Shown here: piece by piece, positions 13,719 through 21,800 of the stretch
How positions within the stretch are numbered: the first letter of the stretch is position 1
How the letters are laid out: each line of letters opens with the position of its first letter
Assembly: GCA_007118765.1 (NCBI GenBank)
Contig: SKQZ01000064.1
Location: 1 to 22,273, forward strand
Reading direction: 5' to 3'
Origin: Candidatus Hydrogenedentota bacterium
GTDB lineage: Bacteria; Hydrogenedentota; Hydrogenedentia; Hydrogenedentales; CAITNO01
DNA length: 22,273 nt
Notes under the pieces: generated by a model
Databases searched by the model: none
What the model was told of the DNA's origin: nothing
Seen by the model: the letters and a program-made list of their open reading frames with translations, nothing else
Made by a program: the position numbers and the translations under genes

Positions 13719-16543
13719 TGACCGGTATGGGAGCGTTTGCGTTTGACTATGGTTTCGGGTTTGCCCGACGCTATAACGCGACCGCCGTTGTCGCCGCCTT
13801 CCGGCCCCAAATCAATGATCCAATCTGCTGTCTTGATTACATCCAGATTGTGTTCAATGACAATCACCGTGTTCCCAAACGCCACAAGTCTGTGCAAAAC
13901 CGTCAGTAATTTGTCCACATCAGCGGCATGCAGGCCGGTGGTGGGTTCGTCCAGTATATACAGGGTGCGGCCGGTTTGACGCCGCGAGAGCTCGGTGGCC
14001 AGCTTTACGCGCTGCGCCTCCCCGCCCGACAGGGTGGTGGCCGCCTGCCCCAGTTTGATGTAATCAAGACCGACGTGATGCAGCGTATTGAGTTTGTTTG
14101 CCACGGCGGGGATGTTCTTGAAAAAGTCGCACCCCTCCTCCACGGTCATGTTCAAGACATCGGCAATCGTATGGCCCTTGTAGCGTATTTCCAAGGTATC
14201 ACGGTTATAGCGGGCGCCGTGGCACACGTCACACGGCACATAGACATCCGGTAGAAAGTGCATTTCGATGGTCAGCAGACCGTTGCCCTCGCAGGCTTCA
14301 CAGCGCCCCCCTTTCACATTGAAACTGAAGCGCCCGGGCGCATAGCCCCGCGCACGCGCCTCCGGGGTACGCGAAAACAGTTCGCGTATGGGCGAAAACA
14401 AGCCGGTATACGTTGCGGGATTCGATCTGGGCGTGCGCCCAATGGGCGACTGGTCAATGTCAATGATCTTGTCCAGATGCTCTATGCCCTCTATATCCTT
14501 GTGCTTGCCCGGCGTCATCCGCATCATGCCGTGCAGCCGCCGCGCCACCGCAGGATAAAGCGTCTCATTCACCAAACTGGACTTCCCGGAGCCCGATACG
14601 CCGGTGACGCAAATAAAAACGCCCAAAGGAAAAGATACGTTCACATTGCGCAGATTGTTATGCGCGGCGCCGCGAATGCGCAGTGCGTTGCCATTGCCTT
14701 TTCGGCGCTTTTCCGGCAGGGCTATCTCAAGCGTTCCCTTCAAATACCGGCCGGTCAGCGATTCTTTGCAACGCATCACTTCTCTGGGCGTGCCCGCCAC
14801 CACAACCCGGCCGCCGTGCGCCCCGGCGCCCGGCCCCAAATCCACCACATGATCCGCAGCGCGTATGGTGTCCTCGTCATGCTCCACCACAATCACCGTG
14901 TTGCCGAGGTCACGCAACCGCGCAAGGGTGGCCAGCAGCCGCTTGTTGTCGCGCTGGTGCAGGCCAATACTCGGCTCGTCCAGAATATACAGTACGCCCA
15001 CCAGTCCGCTGCCGATTTGCGTGGCCAGCCGAATGCGTTGCGATTCGCCGCCGGACAACGTGCCCGCCTGCCTTTCCAAGGTCAGATACTCCAATCCGAC
15101 GCTATTCAAGAAACCAAGCCGTTCCCGTATTTCCTTGATTACCCGTTCCGCGATCTTCTCGCGTGTGGCGTCCAAGCGCAGTTGCTTAAAGAATGCAAGG
15201 CTTTTCGCCACGGACAGGGCGGTTACTTCTGTAATGGTGTGCTCATCCACCCGCACGGCCAACGATTCCGGCCGCAATCGCGCGCCTTTGCAGGCGGGAC
15301 AGGGACGCGACGCCATGAACTCTTGGATCATGTCGCGCGCCCGGTTGGATTCGGTGTCACGGTAACGACGCTCCAAGTTTGGAATGACGCCCTCGAAAGG
15401 ACGCTGCGTTTCATAGGTGCGTGTATCATTGGAAAAAGAGAACGCCACTTCTTCGCCTTTGGAGCCATACAGCACAATGTCCCGAAACGATGCAGGCAAC
15501 TGCTCCCACGGCATGTCCGGGTCCTGCTCATAGTGCCGACACAACGACTGTAACGCCCGGCGATACATGCCATCAAGCACACGCCGCACACTCCATGGCC
15601 GCACAGCCCCTTCCGCGATTGACAACGATGCGTCGGGAACCACGAGTTCCGGCGCTATCTCCATCACCGCGCCCAGCCCCGTGCAACGCGGACACGCGCC
15701 GTGGGGATTGTTGAAGGAGAACATCCGCGGTTCAAGCTCTTCCATGACCACGCCGCAATCCAAGCACGCCAAGTGCTCGCTTTGCAACAACTCCTGTGGC
15801 GTGTCGCCGGGGGTTTCGTACCAGATACGAATCAGTCCTTTGCCCAGTTTCAGGCAGGTCTCCACGGAATCGGTGAACCGTTTGCTTGCCTCCGGCTTCA
15901 CCACAAGCCGGTCCACCACCACGTCAATGTCGTGTTGCACATAGCGTTTAAGGGTAATATCGTCATCCACATGATAAAACGTGCCGTCAACACGGACCCG
16001 CACATATCCCTGTTGCTTCACTTCAACAAACAGTTTTTGATACGTGCCTTTCCGGTTGCGAACCAGCGGCGCCATCAGCTGTACCCGCGTACCCTCGGGC
16101 AAAGCCAGAACGGCATCCACAATGCTTTGCGGTGTTTGCGATTCAATGGGTTTGCCGCATTTGTGACAATAGGGCGTACCGACACGGGCAAAAAGCAACC
16201 GCATATAATCGTAGATTTCGGTAACCGTGCCCACCGTGGAGCGTGGGTTGCGGTGGGTCGTCTTTTGTTCGATGGAAATGGCCGGGCTCAGCCCTTCGAT
16301 ATAGTCCACATCCGGCTTGTCCATCTGCTCCAGAAACTGCCGGGCATAGGCGGACAAGCTCTCCACATAACGTCGCTGCCCTTCCGCATAAATGGTGTCA
16401 AACGCCAAACTGGACTTGCCCGAACCGCTTAATCCGGTAATGACAATCAACTGGTTGCGCGGCAGTTGTATGGAAACATTTTTGAGGTTATGTTCACGGG
16501 CGCCGCGAATTACGATGCGCCCGGATGTCTTTTTGGATGGCAT
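13688..16543 (-). CDS. uvrA: Excinuclease ABC subunit A, UvrA
   Basis: The damage-recognition ATPase of nucleotide excision repair. A UvrA dimer loads UvrB, which then recruits UvrC. The 951-residue protein is of normal length and complete. It has two ABC modules, with Walker A GLSGSGKSS (37-45) and GVSGSGKSS (about 650). Signature sequences LSGGESQRI and LSGGEAQRV, and Walker B ILDEPSIGLH and ILDEPTTGLH, are present. Both structural zinc sites are kept: CLDC with CPRC in the first half, and CEAC with CDVC in the second. The ATG at 16543 has no clear Shine-Dalgarno, but the N-terminal sequence MPSKK...IVIRGAREHNLKN matches the family start. It converges on gspD with 15 nt between stops. A palindrome about 80 nt upstream may be an operator. 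Confidence 0.98.
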   Translation of the reverse strand: MPSKKTSGRIVIRGAREHNLKNVSIQLPRNQLIVITGLSGSGKSSLAFDTIYAEGQRRYVESLSAYARQFLEQMDKPDVDYIEGLSPAISIEQKTTHRNPRSTVGTVTEIYDYMRLLFARVGTPYCHKCGKPIESQTPQSIVDAVLALPEGTRVQLMAPLVRNRKGTYQKLFVEVKQQGYVRVRVDGTFYHVDDDITLKRYVQHDIDVVVDRLVVKPEASKRFTDSVETCLKLGKGLIRIWYETPGDTPQELLQSEHLACLDCGVVMEELEPRMFSFNNPHGACPRCTGLGAVMEIAPELVVPDASLSIAEGAVRPWSVRRVLDGMYRRALQSLCRHYEQDPDMPWEQLPASFRDIVLYGSKGEEVAFSFSNDTRTYETQRPFEGVIPNLERRYRDTESNRARDMIQEFMASRPCPACKGARLRPESLAVRVDEHTITEVTALSVAKSLAFFKQLRLDATREKIAERVIKEIRERLGFLNSVGLEYLTLERQAGTLSGGESQRIRLATQIGSGLVGVLYILDEPSIGLHQRDNKRLLATLARLRDLGNTVIVVEHDEDTIRAADHVVDLGPGAGAHGGRVVVAGTPREVMRCKESLTGRYLKGTLEIALPEKRRKGNGNALRIRGAAHNNLRNVNVSFPLGVFICVTGVSGSGKSSLVNETLYPAVARRLHGMMRMTPGKHKDIEGIEHLDKIIDIDQSPIGRTPRSNPATYTGLFSPIRELFSRTPEARARGYAPGRFSFNVKGGRCEACEGNGLLTIEMHFLPDVYVPCDVCHGARYNRDTLEIRYKGHTIADVLNMTVEEGCDFFKNIPAVANKLNTLHHVGLDYIKLGQAATTLSGGEAQRVKLATELSRRQTGRTLYILDEPTTGLHAADVDKLLTVLHRLVAFGNTVIVIEHNLDVIKTADWIIDLGPEGGDNGGRVIASGKPETIVKRKRSHTGHYLAPKLHAK

Positions 16544-17116
16544 GATAGTATTGAAACATCCCGTTGCCGTGAAGGCACTATGGTCACAAACAACATCGAA
16601 GGCTTATATTGCGGCGCGTCATTGCCATGGCAACCCTCATCATTCGGTCCGGTATTATCGGAACGTTCTGATGTGCACCGCACCCATACGCATGACAAGA
16701 AATCGTGTTCAACGCTTACCCCGGTCATTCGACACCCAAGCCGCACGCCGGCAAGAGAAATGAAAGAGGACGTACAAAAGAATGATGCCGCGATCCTGTT
16801 GGGCACAGTATAAACCAACGAAAGATTACCAGCAAAACAAGGACCTATATTTAAAACAACACGCAGGCCGTTCCAATTCCGGGAACAGTATGCCTGCCAA
16901 ACCCCATGGAATAGCGCGCGTTTCAGACAATCATTTGCACTACGCCCGCTTGAAGGGCTATGCTTTTCATAGTGGTGCATTCTTTGTGAAAACCAAGCCT
17001 GCGCCGCGTGACATAATAACAGTATTGCGCCAACCGCTTGTCGCATTTACACCGGCAACACAATTACCCAGTAGGGTTCACATTCTTTTTGTGACATTGA
17101 CGCGGGATTTTTCATA
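16544..17116. other. 573-nt interval between uvrA and the receiver gene
   Basis: This stretch is more AT-rich than its neighbours and has no recognised gene. It holds the TTGCCATGGCAA palindrome (16622-16633). On the minus strand TATAAG occurs near 16603-16608, which could be part of a uvrA promoter. An open frame of 111 codons (16782-17117) ends exactly at the receiver start and is listed separately at low confidence. No tRNA, known riboswitch or terminator was seen. Confidence 0.6.
16622..16633. promoter_or_regulatory. Candidate operator: palindrome upstream of uvrA
   Basis: TTGCCATGGCAA is a 12-bp perfect palindrome, 78 nt upstream of the uvrA start. It matches the gspG-upstream palindrome (4333-4344) at 11 of 12 positions. 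Its place before uvrA raises the possibility of a damage-response (LexA-like) site, but the sequence is not a LexA box I recognise, and its presence before gspG argues for a different or broader regulator. Confidence 0.4.
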
Positions 17117-17117
17117 G
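16782..17117 (+). CDS. Doubtful small hypothetical ORF ahead of the receiver gene
   Basis: An open frame of 111 codons starts ATGATG and ends TAG, whose last base is the first base of the receiver's GTG start (TAGTG). The product is basic (many Lys, Arg, His, Gln) and matches no family I recognise. There is no good ribosome-binding site, and third-position GC is lower than in neighbouring genes, so it may be chance. The one argument for it is that the receiver gene also lacks a Shine-Dalgarno, and the one-base overlap would allow coupled translation. Confidence 0.18.
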   Translation: MMPRSCWAQYKPTKDYQQNKDLYLKQHAGRSNSGNSMPAKPHGIARVSDNHLHYARLKGYAFHSGAFFVKTKPAPRDIITVLRQPLVAFTPATQLPSRVHILFVTLTRDFS

Positions 17118-17521
17118 TGGACACACAACCGTTGATAATGATAGTGGATGATGATTTTGATGTTCTGGAATGGTGCCGCTTAATTTTGGAAGCGGCCGGT
17201 TTTCGCACCCTATGCTTTCAAAACGGCGATGACGCCTATGCCGCCATGAAAAAAGAACGGCCCGCGCTGGTCATTACCGATCTGATGATGGCAAACCTTG
17301 ATTCCGGTTTTGACTTTGCCCGTTCCATCAAGGAAGACCCCGACTTCGCCAATCTGCCAATCATCATCATGACAGCGGCCTCCAGTCGTCACGGCTTTGA
17401 TTTCGCGCCCAAATCCGACGAGGATTTGGCTGCCATGCATGTGGACGCCTATTTTTCGAAACCGGCGGATCCACAGGCGCTGGTCGCCAAAGCACGCGCC
17501 TTAATTGCACGCCAGTCGTGA
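17117..17521 (+). CDS. Stand-alone response regulator receiver protein
   Basis: A single CheY-like receiver domain, 134 residues, with no output domain. The acidic pocket is Asp11-13, the phosphoacceptor is Asp55 (ITDLMM), the switch Thr is Thr86 (MTA) and the conserved Lys is Lys115 (SKP). All are present, so it should be phosphorylated. Between Thr86 and Lys115 there is an enlarged loop (about 89-111, with HGFDFAPKSDED), longer than in CheY and known from a subgroup of stand-alone receivers. It starts at GTG 17117 with no clear Shine-Dalgarno. ATG 17138 would truncate the first beta strand and is rejected. No histidine kinase lies nearby, so its partner and target are unknown. Confidence 0.9.
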   Translation: MDTQPLIMIVDDDFDVLEWCRLILEAAGFRTLCFQNGDDAYAAMKKERPALVITDLMMANLDSGFDFARSIKEDPDFANLPIIIMTAASSRHGFDFAPKSDEDLAAMHVDAYFSKPADPQALVAKARALIARQS

Positions 17522-17582
17522 CCTGCCGGTATCGCCTGCTTTTGCCACAGGACACACAACCGCCCACCGCGACAATTACAGG

Positions 17583-17611
17583 TTGTGATACCCAAGACAC
17601 ATCTGTACAAT
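17583..17611 (+). promoter_or_regulatory. Sigma70-type promoter for the leader ORF and glgX
   Basis: TTGTGA (17583-17588), a 17-nt spacer, then TACAAT (17606-17611). The predicted start near 17618 would leave about 27 nt before the leader ORF. The -35 overlaps one arm (GGTTGTG, 17581-17587) of a 7-bp inverted repeat whose other arm, CACAACC, lies 19 nt upstream. This is a possible but unproven operator. Confidence 0.6.
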
Positions 17612-17644
17612 ACGAAACATATCTTTTGAGGAGGAAAAGCATTC

Positions 17645-17749
17645 ATGCACATCAATGCCGTCTTCCATGAGTTTCAACGGCCACAGAACATACGCCCCGC
17701 AGTGCTGTCCGGCAGAAGGACAACGAACGGGACAGGTGTTGCTTTATGA
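17645..17749 (+). CDS. Small ORF (34 aa) translationally coupled to glgX
   Basis: The strongest Shine-Dalgarno in this region, GAGGAGG (17628-17634), serves not glgX but an ATG 10 nt downstream at 17645. The frame runs 34 codons and ends TGA overlapping the glgX start as ATGA. The glgX ATG itself has only a weak site (AGG about 12 nt before). This suggests ribosomes load on the small ORF and reinitiate at glgX. The product is basic and has no membrane segment or recognised motif, so it may act as a leader rather than as a protein. It is in a different frame from glgX, so it is not an N-terminal extension. Confidence 0.45.
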   Translation: MHINAVFHEFQRPQNIRPAVLSGRRTTNGTGVAL

Positions 17750-19806
17750 GCGGTCTTGACACGTCAACGTTGACCGTTACGGCAGGGCGCCCCTATCCCA
17801 TGGGGCCGGTGACGTACGCCGAAGGCATCCGTTTTACCATTTTCAGCCGCCATGCCACCCGCGTATGGATTGCGCTGTTCGACACGGTTGAAGATCAGGA
17901 ACCGGTTTGGGAATATGAGTTTGACCCGAGCCACCATCGCACGGGAGACGTGTGGTCGTTGTTTGTGCGCGGTGCGCCGGAAGGCACGTATTTCTTGTAT
18001 CGCATGGATGGCCCCTTTGCTCCGCGCCAAGGGCATCGCTACAACCCGAACATCTACCTGTTGGATCCCTATGCGAAAGCCTTTGTCGGCGATATTCACG
18101 ACGGCACCATGAAATGCGTTGCCGTCCATGACAAAATGGATTGGAACGACGACAAACGTCCGCATATTCCGCTCAAAGACTTGGTAATCTATGAAACCCA
18201 TGTGCGCGGATTTACCAAGCACCCGTCGTCGAACGCGAATCATCCCGGCACCTACCGCGGCCTGATAGAAAAGATACCCCATCTGAAGGAATTGGGGATA
18301 AACGCCGTCGAACTGCTGCCCGTACAGGAGTTTGGCGAGACCTTGCTTGGCCGATGCAGCATGCTTACGGGACAACAGCTGACCAATTATTGGGGATACA
18401 GTAGCATCGGTTTCTTTGCGCCCTCCGGTCGGTATGCGGTCACGGCCCAATGTCAAGAACATCTGGACGAGTTTCGCGACATGGTCAAGGCCCTGCACGA
18501 AGCGGGCATTGAAGTTATTTTGGACGTGGTGTTCAATCATACGTCAGAGGGTGACGAACGGGGGCCGACCCTCTCATTCCGAGGCATTGACAACAGCGTG
18601 TATTACCTGCTGCATGACGGCGCTTATCTCAATTACTCCGGTTGCGGCAATACGGTCAATTGCAACCATCCCTTGGTGCGCGACTTTATCATGGATTGTC
18701 TGCGCTACTGGGTGGCGGTCATGCACATTGATGGGTTCCGTTTTGACCTGGCCTCTATCTTGGGACGCGATGAGCAGGGGCACATCATTGAAGAAGCGCC
18801 GCTTATCAAGCGCATTGCGGAGGACCCGGTTTTGCGCGATGTAAAACTGATTGCCGAAGCGTGGGATGCCGGCGGCGCGTATCAAGTGGGTGGGTTCGGC
18901 GATGCCCGCTGGGCCGAATGGAACGGCAAATACCGCGACGACATGCGGCGGTTCTGGCGCGGCGATTCAGGAATGCGCGGCGTTTTTGCCACGCGCCTGA
19001 CCGGCAGCGCCGACTTATACATGCACAACGAGCGCAGCCCGGAACACAGCATTAACTTTATTACCTGTCACGACGGGTTTACATTGCATGATTTGGTGTC
19101 CTACAATCAAAAGCATAACGAAGCCAACGGCGAAGGCAATCGTGACGGCGCCAACGAAAACCATAGTTGGAACTGCGGACACGAAGGCGACACGGATGAC
19201 CCCGACATCAATGCACTGCGGCGGCGCATGCAAAAGAGCATGATTGCAACGCTGTTTTTGTCGCTGGGCGTACCCATGATGCTGGGCGGCGACGAAATGA
19301 ACCGTACCCAGCGGGGCAACAACAATGCCTATTGCCATGACAATGAAATCTCATGGTTTGATTGGCAGCTGCTGGACGAGAACCGGGAACTCTTCTTGTT
19401 TTACAGGGATGTCATTGCGTTCCGCCGGGAAAACCCCGTGTTTCACCGCAATGCTTTTTTTAATGGCGGCGACGACCACGATACTGCCGACCTCACTTGG
19501 TGTGAACCCGACGGCAACCAGGTGGATTGGCAGCATGATGCGCCTACCATCGCCTGCCGCGTACATCCCAAGGAAAACGATGATACCGGCATTTACATGA
19601 TGTTTAACGCCGCATTGGAGGCCGTCCGTTTCCGGCTGCCGGAAGGCGCGTGGCATGTACGCATCAACAGCGCAGCGCCACCGCCGGAAGATTATTTTGC
19701 CGCCAACGAGGCCCCGCAGATGCACACCCCCGTGTTTGAAGTCAGCGGCAAGAGCCTGGTGGTGCTGACCTCGCCCGCAAGCACACAGGAATTGCATATC
19801 CGCTGA
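17746..19806 (+). CDS. glgX: Glycogen debranching enzyme GlgX (isoamylase type, GH13)
   Basis: Hydrolyses alpha-1,6 branch linkages of glycogen, mainly short branches left by phosphorylase, in the cytosol. The 686-residue protein has an N-terminal CBM48/isoamylase N domain (about 14-125, starting GRPYPMG), the GH13 TIM barrel and a C-terminal beta domain. The four GH13 signature regions are intact: DVVFNH (260-265), GFRFDLAS (330-337, nucleophile Asp334), LIAEAWD (368-374, acid/base Glu371) and TCHDGF (440-445, Asp443). The length matches GlgX/TreX. No glgA, glgB, glgC, glgP or trehalose gene adjoins it, so its pathway link here is by family only. It is coupled to the small upstream ORF and converges with the downstream membrane-protein gene. 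Confidence 0.95.
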   Translation: MSGLDTSTLTVTAGRPYPMGPVTYAEGIRFTIFSRHATRVWIALFDTVEDQEPVWEYEFDPSHHRTGDVWSLFVRGAPEGTYFLYRMDGPFAPRQGHRYNPNIYLLDPYAKAFVGDIHDGTMKCVAVHDKMDWNDDKRPHIPLKDLVIYETHVRGFTKHPSSNANHPGTYRGLIEKIPHLKELGINAVELLPVQEFGETLLGRCSMLTGQQLTNYWGYSSIGFFAPSGRYAVTAQCQEHLDEFRDMVKALHEAGIEVILDVVFNHTSEGDERGPTLSFRGIDNSVYYLLHDGAYLNYSGCGNTVNCNHPLVRDFIMDCLRYWVAVMHIDGFRFDLASILGRDEQGHIIEEAPLIKRIAEDPVLRDVKLIAEAWDAGGAYQVGGFGDARWAEWNGKYRDDMRRFWRGDSGMRGVFATRLTGSADLYMHNERSPEHSINFITCHDGFTLHDLVSYNQKHNEANGEGNRDGANENHSWNCGHEGDTDDPDINALRRRMQKSMIATLFLSLGVPMMLGGDEMNRTQRGNNNAYCHDNEISWFDWQLLDENRELFLFYRDVIAFRRENPVFHRNAFFNGGDDHDTADLTWCEPDGNQVDWQHDAPTIACRVHPKENDDTGIYMMFNAALEAVRFRLPEGAWHVRINSAAPPPEDYFAANEAPQMHTPVFEVSGKSLVVLTSPASTQELHIR

Positions 19807-19836
19807 TGGATCAACAAAAGAACACGCACATGCGCG

Positions 19837-20766
19837 TTATCCCCCGGTAAACTCCTTCACAAAGGCCAGAATCACGCCGACGACAAAGGACGCGACCCCA
19901 AATGACACCACAATCGCATACAGCGCCGTGCATGCCTGGGTAAATCGCTTCAAACTGTAATCCCATGCGTTGGCAAGGGGCATGGCGCTGAACAAGGCAA
20001 TCGGCACGAGCAGCACCACCGCCCAGAAATACATGCGCACCCCCTCCGCTTCAAACCATGCCCATTCGCCCATGTCGGGTAAAGCGCGGTTTAGCCACAC
20101 GGTATGCGCAATTTCAACCCCCCTAATGGCGTACCGGGCCGCAAAATGAATCACGGTCAGCATGACCACCGTCATTGTGGGACGGAAAAACATGCGCCAG
20201 GGGTGCAACGGCCCGCAGGCTGCCATACGCCCGCCCGCCACCAAGAAAAAATAGGCGACCATATAGGCCACCAATGCAAGCGGCAATGTGACCAAGCCCA
20301 CCAGCACCGCCAAGATTCGCAATGCCCATACCGGCCAATCCAGCTGTGTCGCCGTCCACGAGAATACGCCCAACCACACCGGCGCTGAGGCGGGCGTGAC
20401 GGGGGGTTCGGCTGATGGCCTTGGCGCGTCCGGCTTTGACGCGGCATCATGCACGGGAGCAGCCGACGGGGAAGCGGGTGCGGGAGCAGGTTCGGAAGCG
20501 GCGGCAGGCCGCGTTGATTCGCCGCCCCAGACACGGGCCAGAATGTCGGCTTGCTTTTCGGGCGCCCCCATCTTCCGCAGCACATCAAGCACATCCACAT
20601 CTTCCGGACGGGCCTTGTCCACCGCGCCGATCTGGTCCATAATCCGCGCATGCAGCCGCGACAACGCCCGGTCGCATTGCTTGTCACTCAGCCGACCGGC
20701 GAGCACATCAGCCACACTGCGCATATATCGCGAAATATACAGTTCTTGTTTTTGTGTCAGGTCCAT
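19837..20766 (-). CDS. HAAS/PspC-like multi-spanning membrane protein
   Basis: A 309-residue protein of unknown role. The N-terminal cytosolic helical region (about 1-80, ending VLRKMGAPEKQADILARVW) resembles the HAAS/DUF1700 type, in which a short helical bundle ends in a Gly-Pro or Gly-Ala-Pro turn. An Ala/Pro-rich linker (about 84-128) follows. Next is a PspC-like segment (about 130-178, with WPVWALRILAV leading into a long hydrophobic helix ending in Tyr/Phe). Further membrane helices lie at about 197-214, 245-265 and 281-303. An open frame continues upstream to 21192, but it runs antisense through the methyltransferase. The ATG at 20766 has GGGGA about 7 nt upstream and a good promoter just before it. 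HAAS and PspC proteins often act in membrane-stress or signalling contexts. Confidence 0.7.
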   Translation of the reverse strand: MDLTQKQELYISRYMRSVADVLAGRLSDKQCDRALSRLHARIMDQIGAVDKARPEDVDVLDVLRKMGAPEKQADILARVWGGESTRPAAASEPAPAPASPSAAPVHDAASKPDAPRPSAEPPVTPASAPVWLGVFSWTATQLDWPVWALRILAVLVGLVTLPLALVAYMVAYFFLVAGGRMAACGPLHPWRMFFRPTMTVVMLTVIHFAARYAIRGVEIAHTVWLNRALPDMGEWAWFEAEGVRMYFWAVVLLVPIALFSAMPLANAWDYSLKRFTQACTALYAIVVSFGVASFVVGVILAFVKEFTGG

Positions 20767-20787
20767 TACGTTTCCCCATTTCTGGTA

Positions 20788-20816
20788 AGTATACCTGATT
20801 CGCGCCATGGGGACAA
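20788..20816 (-). promoter_or_regulatory. Sigma70-type promoter of the HAAS/PspC-like gene
   Basis: On the minus strand TTGTCC (20811-20816), a 17-nt spacer, then TATACT (20788-20793). The predicted start near 20781 leaves a leader of about 15 nt. It supports the start at 20766 rather than any upstream codon. Confidence 0.6.
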
Positions 20817-20904
20817 AGCGGCTTTTCTGTTTGCGCTGAATGGGGCGTTGCCAGTACACTTGCGTGTCAGGGTGATAACGACCACATGCTTCAGGAGAGT
20901 CACC

Positions 20905-21792
20905 ATGCCGGATGCACCGCAGGAACAGAAACCAACAGGGGCCGCAAAAACAACGTCCGCAAAGCCCTGTGTCTGTTGTTTGCACACCGAGGCGGCGCCC
21001 GCCCTTGCCGGGTTGTTGCGATGCGCACAGTGCGGCCACGTGTATGCTGACATGACGGAATCGCCTGAACTGTTCAAGGAGTTGTACACCCGCAACTATT
21101 TCAAAGGCGGCGAATACGCTGACTATGAACAGGAAGAGCAGGCCTTGCGCCTGAACTTCAGACGCCGCGTTCGCGAGCTGGCCGCGCGTCATCCCAGTGG
21201 CGCAACGTTATGGGAAATCGGCTGTGCTTATGGTTTCTTTTTGAAAGAAGCTGCATCGTATTTTGACGCGGCAGGCTGCGATGTGGCCGAAGACGCCATA
21301 CACGCCGCAACAACAAAGCACGGGGTCCGCGCTCACTGTCTGGACTATTTGCGCCACACGCTGGCGCCGCCCCGCGACGTAATATGCCTGTGGGACGTCA
21401 TTGAACACCTGCCCGAACCAGACCTGTTTCTGGAAAAGGCGCTCCATGACTTGCGTCCCGGCGGTACGCTCGCCCTAAGTACGGGCGACATCGGTTCGTT
21501 ATGTGCGCGATTGCGCGGTCGCCACTGGCGGCAGATTCATCCACCGACGCACATCCAATACTTTACGCGTCATTCCATGACAACACTGTTGACACGGCTG
21601 GGATATGCGAACATCGAAATCATCTACCCCGCCTTCTGGCGCAACATGGATACGGTCGCGGGAAAGATATTGACCCGGCATCGCGCCGGAACCACGCTGT
21701 ACCGCGCATTGCACCGTGTCGGTTTGTTACACTTTAACTTCCCGTTGAATCTCTATGATTTGATGACCGTCTACGCGCGAAAACCGGAGTAA
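20905..21792 (+). CDS. Class I SAM-dependent methyltransferase with N-terminal zinc ribbon
   Basis: A 295-residue protein. An N-terminal zinc-ribbon (Cys22, Cys25, Cys40, Cys43 in CVCC and CAQC) is followed by a Rossmann methyltransferase domain. The SAM-binding glycine motif is EIGCAYG (104-110), with CLWDVIEHLPEPD (161-173) as the post-II motif typical of the Methyltransf_23 group. The substrate cannot be told. Zinc-ribbon methyltransferases of this type are frequent in surface-polysaccharide loci, and the next gene, 8 nt downstream, encodes a YfhO-like membrane protein of that context. An open frame extends upstream to 20551, but it overlaps the minus-strand gene. The ATG at 20905 has AGGAG 7 nt upstream and is chosen. 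Confidence 0.85.
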   Translation: MPDAPQEQKPTGAAKTTSAKPCVCCLHTEAAPALAGLLRCAQCGHVYADMTESPELFKELYTRNYFKGGEYADYEQEEQALRLNFRRRVRELAARHPSGATLWEIGCAYGFFLKEAASYFDAAGCDVAEDAIHAATTKHGVRAHCLDYLRHTLAPPRDVICLWDVIEHLPEPDLFLEKALHDLRPGGTLALSTGDIGSLCARLRGRHWRQIHPPTHIQYFTRHSMTTLLTRLGYANIEIIYPAFWRNMDTVAGKILTRHRAGTTLYRALHRVGLLHFNFPLNLYDLMTVYARKPE

Positions 21793-21800
21793 TACCCGTA

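Noticed and set aside
14258..15553. Long plus-strand open frame (431 codons) inside uvrA
   Set aside because: It is antisense to a fully conserved uvrA. The product is His/Arg/Gln-rich without motifs, a usual mirror of high-GC coding sequence.
16510..17046. Minus-strand 178-codon open frame
   Set aside because: It overlaps the conserved N-terminus of uvrA in another frame, has no ribosome-binding site, and the amino acid composition is rich in Cys/Ser/Trp as in chance frames.
17077..17096. TCACA/TGTGA inverted repeat before the receiver gene as a CRP site
   Set aside because: The half-sites are in reverse order relative to CRP (TGTGA-N6-TCACA) and separated by 7 T-rich bases, so a chance match is likely.
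20551..20904. N-terminal extension of the methyltransferase to 20551
   Set aside because: It would overlap the membrane-protein gene. AGGAG before the ATG at 20905 and the zinc ribbon starting at residue 22 fit the shorter form.
20767..21192. N-terminal extension of the minus-strand membrane protein to 21192
   Set aside because: It would run antisense through the methyltransferase. A promoter and a ribosome-binding site place the start at 20766.
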